A stretch of 64,000 nucleotides of DNA from Myoxocephalus aenaeus (lineage: Eukaryota > Chordata > Actinopteri > Perciformes > Cottidae), in the NCBI GenBank assembly GCA_038501785.1, contig JBAMJR010000096.1:216501-280500 (forward strand), written 5' to 3'. Of this stretch, positions 1 through 11,500 are shown one piece after another. The notes beneath the pieces are model-generated. The model did no database searches. It was not told the origin of the DNA and saw nothing but the letters and a program-made list of their open reading frames with translations. The position numbers were made by a program, and so were the translations under genes. How positions within the stretch are numbered: the stretch's first letter is position 1; the number at the start of each line of letters is the position of its first letter.

Positions 1-279
1 AAATGATAGCTCTTCTTTACTTCAGCATTCTGTCTTATTCATGCTAAATGATAGCTCTTCTTTACTTCAGCATTCTGTCTTATTCATGCTAAATGATAGC
101 TCTTCTTTACTTCAGCATTCTGTCTTATTCATGCTAAATGATAGCTCTTCTTTACTTCAGCATTCTGTCTTATTCATGCTAAATGATAGCTCTTCTTTAC
201 TTCAGCATTCTGTCTTATTCATGCTAAATGATAGCTCTTCTTTGCTTCAACATTCTGTCTTATTCATGCTAAATGATAA
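1..279. repeat. 45-bp intronic minisatellite, at least 6 copies
   Basis: A 45-bp unit starting AAATGATAGCTCTTC begins at 1, 46, 91, 136, 181 and 226 and stops at the diverged AAATGATAAC near 279. Copies 1-5 are identical; copy 6 has a few changes. The array runs off the left edge and sits in the intron just before the first exon seen. Each unit holds a pyrimidine-rich TTCTTTACTTCAG that resembles a splice acceptor. The periodic open frame in it is a by-product of 45 being a multiple of three. Confidence 0.97.
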
Positions 280-334
280 CTAAATGACAACCACAGACGA
301 CTCAGCATCACATGACGTGTTCTCTTGTCTGCAG

Positions 335-500
335 ATCCTCCCGACCCGCCCACCAGGTTGAAGATCCAGAGCGTGAGGAAGGGCGCCGTGAAGTTGACAT
401 GGAAGGCTCCAAAGAACGACGGCGGTTCCCCCGTCACCCACTACAGCGTGGATCTGCTCTGCTGGGAGGCCAGCAGCGCCCAGAAGGAGTCCTGGAGGAG
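335..500 (+). CDS. ttn: Titin exon w1: 5' half of Fn3, D-zone repeat A position 3
   Basis: The acceptor is TCTGCAG and the donor GAG/GTAACC. It enters in phase 1 and leaves in phase 2. It encodes the Fn3 A-C strands with 'TWKAPKNDGGSPVTHY'. The usual YxVExRE strand is replaced by an atypical 'YSVDLLCWEASS', so strand C' of this Fn3 is unusual. Completed by exon w2. Confidence 0.88.
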
Positions 501-2463
501 GTAACCCTTCACCCCAGAGGTCTGCATGGGTCCACGTGGGTCTTGCTAACTGGGGACCGAGTAGGACCAGGTCCAAGTCTCTGTTTGGGTCCACATGGTT
601 TACTTCAGAAATGTCGTCCGCCAATCAAAGGCCGACATTTTCAACTTCTTAATATTTACAAAAATGACGTGTGATCTAGAATAAGATTAGATTTTACAAC
701 CTGGTCTGTTGGAAGCTGCTTTTCCTGAGCAATTTTTAGTTTTTCACTTTTCATATTTCCTGCAGTTAAATTTACACTTGTGAATCTTGTGACCATAAAA
801 CATCAAGTGTGTTTTTCAGGATAAATCTAGTGAAACATCTTCAGCACTGAGGTTTAGTTTAGTTGGAGGCTCAACTTCTGACCCCTGTGACCTTCAGGTG
901 CAACCGGAGGGACGTGGACTCCACCAGCTTCAAGGTGGAGGACCTGACGGAGGGAGACGAGTACGAGTTCAGAGTGGTGGCGCACAACGAGGCCGGACCC
1001 AGCCGGCCGTCCACCACAGTCGGACCCATCGTCGTCCAGGACCAGACCTGTAAGACCCGCACTGTATCCAGCTGCATCATGGGAAATGTTTAAGGAGACA
1101 GCTCTTTGATTTCAGCCCATTACTTTCACTAAAACACAACAGGAAGGCAGAGAAATGTTCAAATTCAAACGCTTCATCTCTTGTGCTGCAGGCGCTCCGT
1201 CCATTGAGCTGAAGGAGTTCATGGAGGCGGAGCAGGGCTCCGATATCAGCATCGTGGCCACGGTCCGCGGCTGTCCGTTCCCCACGCTCACGTGGTTCAA
1301 GGCTCCGGCCCACAAGTCCGACGACAAGGTGGAGGTTCAGTACGACGAGCACATCAACAAGATGGTGTCCGACGACAGCTGCACGCTGCTCATCCAGCAG
1401 GGCAAGCGGCCCGACACCGGCCTCTACACGCTGGTGGCCTCCAACAGCCTCGGCAAGGCCTCCAAGGAGATGAGGCTCAACGTGCTCGGTACGGACGCCA
1501 CGGCTCACCTATGCTCACATGCAGGACCTCACCTGTGCTCACATACAGGACCTCACCTGTGCTCACATACAGGACCTCACCTGTGCTCACATACAGGACC
1601 TCACCTGTGCTCACATACAGGACCTCACCTGTGCTCACATACAGGACCTCACCTGTGCTCACATACAGGACCTCACCTGTGCTCACATACAGGACCTCAC
1701 CTGTGCTCACATACAGGACCTCACCTGTGCTCACATACAGGACCTCACCTGTGCTCACATACAGGACCTCACCTGTGGCTCACATACAGGACCACAGACC
1801 CTCACATTTAGCCTCCTGACACGTCTCATCATGTGATCAATAAGTTATTATGGAAACCCGCTGATCTTTACCTAAAAACTTAAGATTTACAAAAGATTAC
1901 GATTTTTTCATTTTCGATTAAAGTAAATAAAAAATAAAAATTGATAATTTGTAATCCTTAATCAGCCTGAATGTCACTGAAACTGTTATAAATTGTGTTT
2001 TTAAAACTTTTGATTAATTCCTAATTGAAAAGTATTACATTGTAATTCTTAGACATTAGCCATATCCCTTTGTAACCCAGTCTATATTTTAAGCTCGGTC
2101 TAAACCCAGAGATCACGTTGTTGTTTCAGGCCGACCCGGTCCTCCCTCCGCTCCCATCAAGTTCGAGGAGATCGGCGCCGAGAGGATCACGCTGTCTTGG
2201 CTGCCGCCGGCTGATGACGGCGGCTCCAAGGTCACGAACTACGTCATCTGGAGGCGCGTGGCCAACAGGAAGACCTGGGTCTCCGTCACCAACGAGCCCA
2301 AAGAGCGGCTCTGGACCGTGGAGAGCCTGATGGCGGGACACGAGTACGTGTTCCGCATCATGGCCCAGAACAAGTACGGCGTCGGAGAGCCGCTGGACAG
2401 CGAGCCCGAGGTTGCCAGGAACCTCTACAGTGAGTACCGTACCGTGTGAACAGCAGCTTATAA

Positions 2464-2519
<56 letters not shown>

Positions 2520-5500
2520 AAAGGCCGTTAACACTATTGCATTGTTTACGTACACTTAACCAGTAAAGCCTGAATAAAATAACACTAGGAAGTACTCGTT
2601 GATGCAAGAACCCGTTTCTACGTCTAAATGGACGAATGCACCAGAGACACCAAAGATAACCGACCACTGACCACTCTGGTGCTTTGAGTTCCTCTGATCT
2701 TCGACCCTTCCTGCAGGCGTCCCCGGTCAGTGCGAGAAGCCGACGGTCAGCGGCGTCACCATGGACTCCATGACCGTCAGCTGGGAGGAGCCCGAGGACG
2801 ACGGCGGCACGCCGGTCACCGGCTACTGGCTGGAGCGAAAAGAGACAACGGGCAAACGCTGGACCCGGGTCACCCGCGACCCCATCCGGCCCATAAACAT
2901 GGGCGAGTCGTTCGTGGTCAGCGGACTCATTGAGGGCTCACAGTACCTGTTCAGAGTATCCGCCATCAATTCCGCAGGACCCGGACCCGCCAGCCCCCCC
3001 ACAGACCCCGTCTTCGCCAGAGACCCCATCTGTAAGAGTTCTACTGAAACCACACGAGTTCATGTTTAAATACACAGAGCGGGATGTTAACTGTCTATCT
3101 CCTCCTGTAGCCCCGCCCTCTCCTCCGACCCCGAAGGTATCTGATTGGACCAGGACCACGGTGGACCTGGTGTGGATCCCTCCTCTTAAGGACGGAGGCT
3201 CCAAGATCATCGGTTACTGGGTGGAGTACAAGGAGGAGGGCACCGAGGCCTGGGTCAAGGTGAGCTCCTCGTTATCCTCCTTGATCTCAGGACAGGACTT
3301 GGTTTTAGAGACGGAGATAACAACTTTAGAAACTCCATGTTTGTGTTTTTCAGGCCAAGGAAACAGAAATCCGTGGCACCCGACTCGTGATCGCCGGTCT
3401 GAAGACTGGCGGCAAATACAAGTTCAGGGTGATTGCATTCAATGCTGCCGGTAACAGCGAGCCAGGGGAAGTCCCAGAGGTGCTGGAGGTCAACGACAGA
3501 AACAGTGAGTCCTTTCATCTCTGGACGGATTCAGCTACTTTAGTTTGAACAAGCAGTAACGTTGCGTTTCTCCCTCACAGTCGCCCCCGAGGTCGACCTG
3601 GACGCCTCCGTGAAGGAGCGCATGGTGGTCCACGCCGGCGGCGTCATCCGGATCATCGCCTACGTGTCGGGCCAGCCGGCCCCGGAGGTCACCTGGAGCC
3701 GAGACGGGGCCGCGCTGCCTCCCGATGCTAAAGTGGAGACGACGGCCATCAGCTCGTCTCTGGTCATCAAACCCTGCAGCAGGAAGCACCTCGGCGTTTA
3801 CACACTGACCGCCAAGAACGCCGGAGGGGAGAAGACCAAGAACATCACCGTAGAAGTTTTGGGTAAAATCCTGTTTTCCTATCAAAGATATGCGTGTTGA
3901 GACTCTGCGCTATCGTTGGAAGTAAAACCCTTTGTGTCCTCCCTCAGACGTCCCCGGGCCCGTCGGCATCCCCTTCACCGCAGAGAACCTGACCACTGAG
4001 TCCTGCAAGCTCAACTGGTTCTTCCCCGAGAACGACGGCGGCTCTCCCATCAGCAACTACGTCATCGAGAAGCGCGAGGCCGAGCGCAAGGCCTGGACCT
4101 CGCTGTCCTTCACCGCCAGCAGACAGAACGCCGTGGCTCACGGCCTCACCGTCGGAAAGTCCTACTTCTTCAGAGTGGCTGCCGAGAACGCCATCGGCCT
4201 CGGACCCTTCATGGCGACCGCAGCCGAGCTCCTCGTTAAGGAGCCAATCAGTGAGTTTAGTTACTTAAATAACGGTGACCGCTGGTCTCTGAAGGGCAGA
4301 AAGTTCAGAAAGTTCTGTGTTAAAAAACATTTAAAGAATATTCAGAATTCTAAGATTATAGAAGATGTTTCATAATAAAGTCACGGCTTCTCTGAGCCAT
4401 GTTGGGATATAATACATCTGTATGTTTGTGCTCATCTCAGGTGTGCCTGACCGCCCCGAGGAGCTCGAGGTCACCAAGGTCACCAAGGATTTGATCAGCG
4501 TCACCTGGAAGGCGCCCAAGTTTGACGGCGGCTCAGAGATCACTATGTACATCCTGGAGTCGCGTATGATCGGCAAAGACAAGTTCAGCAGAGTTACAAA
4601 GGAGAAGCTGATGGAGAGGAAGTACTCCTACGATGGCCTGAGGGAAGGAGACACCTACGAGCTCAGAGTCATTGCCGTCAACGAAGTGGGACCCAGCAAG
4701 CCGTCGTTCTCCACCAAACCAATCACCTGCAGGGACGAACTGGGTGAGGACCAAACTAATGAGATTGATTGGTTCAATTAGTTTGAGTTCATTTCTGTTA
4801 GAAATCTGTGAAACTAAACTTTGAAACATCTGTAGTTCAGGAATACGAGCTGATAGAAATGAATCAGTATCAGCTAAATGTAAGACAAAGGTTTAGATGA
4901 ATAGAAGAAGGAAGAGAATCCTCAGTGTTTGTCTGACTTTGTTCTCATCTTCTTATCTTTCAGAGCCGCCGACCATCGAGCTGGACTTCCGCGATACGAT
5001 CATCATCCGCGTGGGCGAGAGCTGCCTGCTGCAGGGCCGCTACACCGGCAAACCGTCTCCGTCCATCTCGTGGTACCGAGACGACGAGGAGCTGAAGGCC
5101 GACAAACACGTCGTGTTCAAGAACACGCTGACCACCATGTCGCTCGGCTTGATGAAGGCGGCACGCGAGCACAGCGGCCGATACGTGGTGGTGGTGGAGA
5201 ACAGCACCGGGTCCAGGAAGGGGGTCTGCAACATCACGGTTGTCGGTATGTCGGCGAAACTCTGGAGACAATTGAGGCTTATGAAAGCTACTAAAGCAAC
5301 TAAATCGTTGAATTAGATGGGCAATTAAAGCGGTCCACTCACAGACCCCCGAGGGACACCACAAAGAACGCTGGTATCCATTCACATTGTGTGGGACTGA
5401 ATCAGACAAAGTCTAAGCTTTTAACTCTGGAGTTTCTGGTCAGTTGTTAGAGTTGTTAGACATTTTAACCTGTGTTGATATGATATCTGAGTTTCAGCAT

Positions 5501-8500
5501 CCGTGCCAAAATGACACTGCAGTTGATATTGTGAACTGAGAAATATAAACACAATTTTCTCTAAAACATGGAAGCAAGAAAGATACAAGCCATTGTCACC
5601 AGCAATAGATTTCGGTGAAGATGCAGCAACGCAAATATTGTTTGAGATGAGAAATAGAATATTGCCAAAAGCTGCCAGCTTTACTGATTGCTGCAGGGAT
5701 CGCTTGTTCACATCACAGATTCCTTATCTGTAGATTTATTTCACACTGACGTCATTGGTTTCATCCCTGCAGACCGCCCAACTCCTCCGGTTGGCCCAGT
5801 GGTGTTTGAGGAGGTGCACAGGGAGTTCATGGTGATCTCCTGGAAACCTCCTCTGGACAGTGGCGGCGTCGACGTGTCCAACTACATCATCGAGAAGAGA
5901 GACACCAACAGAGAAGCCTGGACCACGGTGACGTCTGCCTCCACCAAGACCATATGCAAGGTTGGTCCAGATGGTCTTAATCCAGATATGTGGACCTGAC
6001 CCCAAAAGACCATTTTTTCCCAGTTGTGAGGGTTTGAGCTGTTGACATGCCATGTGTTTCTCTCAGATCCCCAAGCTAACGGAGGGCAGGGAGTACATCA
6101 TGAGGATCTTTGCTGAGAACACGTACGGCATCAGTGACCCTCTGGAGTCCGAGGAGATGAGAGCCAAAGATCTCTTCAGTACGTTCTGCTCGAACCCTTT
6201 GGACACACGTGTCTTGGTCATGTTTCAGTTCTCTTCCATGGAGCCTGAATTGAGCCCCAATAACCCAGTTCTTCTTCTGCGGCCCCCCTGCAGGAGTTCC
6301 CGAGGCCCCTGAGATGCCAACAGTCCGGGAGGTGTACGGCACCAATGCCCTGGTGCTGTGGAGCCGGCCTCGCGACGGCGGGAAGCCCATCATCAACTAT
6401 GTTCTGGAGAAGAAGGAGCCCACTGCAAAGAGATGGTCCAGAGCCACCAGAGACCCGCTGTACCCGGCCACTCAGTACCGAGTCCAGGACCTGGTGGAGG
6501 GCTGTCAGTACGAGTTCAGGGTGATGGCTGAGAACGAGCTGGGAACCGGAGACCCCAGTGTCCCCTCCAAACCCATCCTCGCCAAAGATCCCATTGGTCA
6601 GTGCGACGCAAATTCATATTTGTCCATACAAAGATGAAACATTAGCCATTAGCAGTTTTGACTAGTATTTATTATATTTTATTATGTAATGACTATATAG
6701 CTTCATTAACAACCATATTAGCTAATCATGTTTTAAGTTAAAATGTCTTTCTCACTGTTTACAATTGCACTACATACTAAATACTTAAATATCACCATAT
6801 TATTTTACTATATAAAAAACTAAAACAACACCCAACCTCTTAAGAATTAAAGGAGTCTTAAAACAATGCTTGTGTGAGGTTTTCTACCTTTAATGTATAG
6901 TTTCTGATGTGTTCCCTTCACAGTGCGGCCGAGCCCTCCAGTGACCCCTGAGGCCTACGATAAGACCAAGGACTCTGTCAGCCTGAAGTGGAAGTTGCCC
7001 CGTCATGACGGGAAGGGCCGGATCTTTGGCTACCTCGTCGAGTACCAGAAGCTTGGTGCTGTGGAGTGGAGTCCGGCCAACGAGACCCCGGAACAGTGCC
7101 CAGACCTCCACTACGTGGTGACGGGCCTGGACGATGGACAGGAGTACACCTTTAGGATCTTCACCGTCAATGCTGCCGGCAAATCTGAGCCTGCATATGT
7201 GAAACAGAGCATCAAAGTCCATGACAGACTGGGTAAGGGGTTCATTTACACCTCCTCCTTGTTATTTCTCTATAACATGGCAACAGGTTTTTCAGAACAA
7301 ATTCATTTTTAAGTTTAGTTTATCATTATTAAATTAGAGAAGAAAAAACATAAACATCTCTAGAACTTGTAAATCACACTTGCTATACCATCTTTACTGA
7401 AATACATTTTCCCCCACAGAGGAGCCAGAGTTGCTTCTGGACGCCAACATGGCACGTGACCACCTAGCCATGCTGGGCACCGACATCACCCTGAGTGCCA
7501 CCATTAAGGGCGTACCGACGCCCACCGTCAGCTGGAAGAAGAACGACGGCGACGTTCCTTCTCACTGCACCGTCGCTGTCACCACAAGCAGCAGCAAAGT
7601 CTTCATCCCCAAGAGCGTCCGGGCGGACTCCGGCAACTACACCATCACGGTGGAGAATGCCGCAGGAAAGAAATCAGCAAATGTTGCCGTACTTGTTCTG
7701 AGTGAGTGAAACATCCACCGACACGAATATGGGATTTGATCAGGCTTGTGCATAAGAAACAATTACTAAAGATTATATTTTAATTTAGAAAAGCTTAAAT
7801 TTGACACAAACTCGCTTTTGTTTCCACCAGACAAGCCATCTCCTCCCAGAGACCTGGTGATCTCTGAGGTGACCAGTGAGTCGGCCTACCTGACATGGAA
7901 GGTTCCCGAGGACAATGGTGGTGCCGTCATCTCCCACTACGTCGTGCATAAGAAGGACGTGGCCGCCGAGCAGTGGGTTCCCGTCTCTCCATCCAATAAG
8001 AAGCTGAGTCTGATGGCCATGTACTTGATGGAAGGAACCCAGTACCTGTTCAGGGTGGCTGCTGAGAACCAGTTTGGCAGGAGCGACTTTGTGACGACCA
8101 GGACACCCATTAAGGCTCTCGATCCTCTCTGTGAGTAAACGTCATCACTATGTTGCCTATTATTTTAAATAAAATAATGATTTTTCATAGTTTTGTGAAA
8201 ATTGTGAAGCTTCCAAATCCTGAAGGCTTCACTCTTGTTGGCAATGCGCACTCTCATTCTGTAGTACATTTCCAAATAACATGGCTACATTGTTTTTTAT
8301 CCACTTTCTCACAACAAAACAAGGGAGCAGTAAGAAAGACTCTTTGGGTCTGAAATATGTCTATGCCATCTCATCTCCAAAAGTAAAACGACCAATAATC
8401 AGCAATACATTGTTCTGTCCTGGATGTGTTTCAGATCCTCCTGGCCCACCCAAAAACCTGCACCACACTGATGCAGACAAGACAGAGGTGTGGTTGGAAT

Positions 8501-11500
8501 GGGAGTGGCCCGACCGCACCGGTGGAAGTGAAATCACCGGCTTCATTGTGGAGCACCAGGAAGAGGGACAGACTGACTGGGTCACGTTCAAGACCGTCAG
8601 CAACAACCATGCCCACGTCACCGCTCTGGTGGAGGGCAAGACGTACCGCTTCAGGGTCAAGGCTCAGAACGCCATCGGTGTGAGCCGCCCTGACACCAGC
8701 GTCCCCGTCACCTGTCAGGAAAAGACATGTAGGAAACATTATTCTTATGGAGTTGTTTTTCATTGCAAATGCTGTTTCTGTTCTCATTCACAGGCCTGAA
8801 CACATCATAATATTGTTATTGTTTTGTTCTCTTTCAGTGCCACCAACTATTGAAGTTGATGTGAAGCTTATTGAGGGTCTCGTTGTCAAAGCTGGTACTG
8901 CTATTGCCCTTCCAGCCAAGATGACAGGCATTCCCATTCCCACTGCCAAATGGGTGACCGATGGCAAAGAAATCATATCTGAGGGCCGCCATCACATCGA
9001 GACAGCTGGACCCTCTACCATCCTCAGTATCCCCGAGTGCCAGAGAGGAGACACCGGAGAGTACATCCTCACCGTGGCCAATCCTGCAGGCAGCAAGACC
9101 GTTGCCCTGCATCTCACAGTGCTGGATATTCCAGGGCCGCCCATTGGACCCATCAATATATTGGAGGTTACCCCTGATCACATGATAATCCAATGGAGGG
9201 CACCCAAGGATGATGGTGGCACACCCATCACCAGCTACGTGGTGGAAAAAAAGGATGTGAAGAAGTCATGGGAGCCCTGGTCTGTGGTTAGCTCCAGCGG
9301 CACCAGCACCAAAGCCAAGGTGTCCAGGCTGGAGAAGGGCCGTGAGTACGTTGTCCGCGTCCGTGCAGAGAACAAGATTGGCATCGGCGCAGGGCTTGAG
9401 AGTCCTCCCACTATTGCCAAGCACATGTTTAACCCTCCTGGTCCACCAGGCCTGCCAGAGTGCTCTGATATCACTGAGAATGCTGTGACAGTGGAGTGGA
9501 CCCTGCCTGACTATGATGGAGGCAGCCCCGTTAGTGGATATGTGATTGAACGCAGAGAAATGACCGGAAAGTGGATCCGTGTCAACAAAACTCCCGTGCT
9601 GGACCTCAGATACAGAGTCTCAGGCCTGTTTGAAGGCAACAGCTACGAGTTCAGAGTATTTGCTGAGAATGTTGCTGGTATCAGCGGGCCTTCTCCCACC
9701 TCTGACTCCATCAAGGCCACTCGTGCCATCACCAAACCCGGACCCCCTAGCAATCTGAAATTGAAAGACTGGAGCAAGTCTTATGCTGACATCTGTTGGA
9801 CCAAGCCTACAAGAGACGGAGGCAGTCCTATTCTGGGCTATGTTGTTGAGGTTCAAAAGTCAGGATCCGCCCAGTATGACAGAATAAACAAGGACCTGAT
9901 CAAGATGTGTGCCTACAGAGTGCAAGGCCTCATTGAAGGAATGGAGTACAGGATTCGCATCAGAGCCACTAACAAGGTTGGAGACAGTGAACCCAAGGAC
10001 CTGGCTGAGACTATTTTAGCAAAGGACATCCTGGTGCCCCCTGAGGTTGTTGTCGACGCATCCTGCCGCGACTCTCTGACTGTCAGGGCAGGTCAGATCA
10101 TAAGTTTGATCACAAGGGTGAAAGGCAGACCAGACCCGGAGATCACATGGTCCAAGGATGCCAGAGCCATATCCCGGGACAAGCGCATTGAGATGAACAA
10201 CAACTACCCTCTGTGTGAACTGGTCATCACCGATGCAGTCAGGTCAGACTACGGTAAATATGCCATCAACGCCAAGAACAGTAGTGGACAGGCGCAAGCC
10301 ACCATTATTGTCAATGTCCTGGACACACCAGGGGCTTGCCAGAACCTGAAAGTGGCTTATGTGACCAAGAACTCCTGCATGGTTTCCTGGGAGAACCCTG
10401 AAGACAACGGAGGCACTGAGATCAACCAGTACATTGTTGAGTGCCGTCAGCCAAGCCAGAGAGGATGGACTGTGGTGTCCAATGACTGCACCAAGCGATT
10501 AATGAAGGCCCCTCTTACTGAAGGCTGTGAGTACTTCTTCCGTGTCAGCGCAGAGAACAAGATTGGTGCTGGTCCAGCTACCGAGACCAAGAACCCGGTG
10601 CTGGCAGTTGATCCCATTGAGAAGCCTGGTGAACCCATTGACTTCCACATCTCTGAGATCGGCAAGACCTTCTGCTTCCTCAAGTGGAGGAAGCCAGACT
10701 ATGATGGAGGTAGTCGTAACCTGGCTTACCATGTTGAGAAGAAACCAAAGGAGGCTGAGGAGTGGGAGAGGCTTCATAAGGGTGCTATCAAGGAGACTTA
10801 CTTCATGGCTGACAGGTGCATCGAAAACCAGATCTATCAATTCAGAGTTCAGACTAAGAATGAGGGAGGCGAGAGTAACTGGGTGACCACACCTGAAGTC
10901 CTGGTTAAGGAACAGCTTGTAGAGCCTGAAGTCAAGATTCAACTGGATGGAACAATCGTGGTCAAGGCAGGAGACTCTATTCCTATTGAGGCAACAGTGA
11001 AGGGCAAACCCCAGCCTGATGTCAAATGGACCAGAGATGAGAGCACAAAGGAGATAAGGAAGGGCCCCAGGCATCAGGTCGAAACCGGTGCTGACTTCTC
11101 AAAGCTGCTGATTACTGGCGCCAGGCGCACTGACAGTGGTAAATATGTTGTAACCGCCTCAAACAGTGCCGGAACCAGCTCTGCTCACGCTAAGGTCAAT
11201 GTACTGGATAGACCCGGGCCCATCAGCGACCTCAAGGTGTCTGGTATAACCATCGACAGATGCCATTTGGCATGGGAAGTGCCAGAGGATGATGGTGGCT
11301 GCGATATCTACAACTACATCATTGAGAAATGTGAGACCAAGAGAGGAGTCTGGTCGGTCCACTCCAATGCTGTCATCACCAATAAAGCTAACGTCACCCG
11401 TCTCATTGAGGGCAATGAGTATATCTTCAGAGTTCGTGCTGAGAATAAGATGGGTCCTGGCCCTGCAGTGCAGAGTGAATCCATTGTTGCTGGCACCCAG

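Larger units (their letters stand above)
3581..7232 (+). other. ttn: D-zone 7-domain super-repeat B (w8-w15)
   Basis: Ig-Fn-Fn-Ig-Fn-Fn-Fn in eight exons. The same order is complete twice more (7420-10033, 10034-12246); the last five domains of an earlier copy occupy 335-3504. Mammalian titin has six such repeats, so the window would hold part of the third and all of the last three if the number is the same. Confidence 0.88.
7420..10033 (+). other. ttn: D-zone 7-domain super-repeat C (w16-w19)
   Basis: w16 Ig, w17-w18 Fn, then Ig-Fn-Fn-Fn inside w19. Confidence 0.88.

Noticed and set aside
41..283. 80-residue open frame made of a 15-residue repeat
   Set aside because: It is only the 45-bp minisatellite read in one frame; there is no promoter, exon border or homologue.
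1477..1836. Several open frames with 8-residue repeats on both strands
   Set aside because: By-products of the 24-bp intronic minisatellite, whose unit is a multiple of three without stops.
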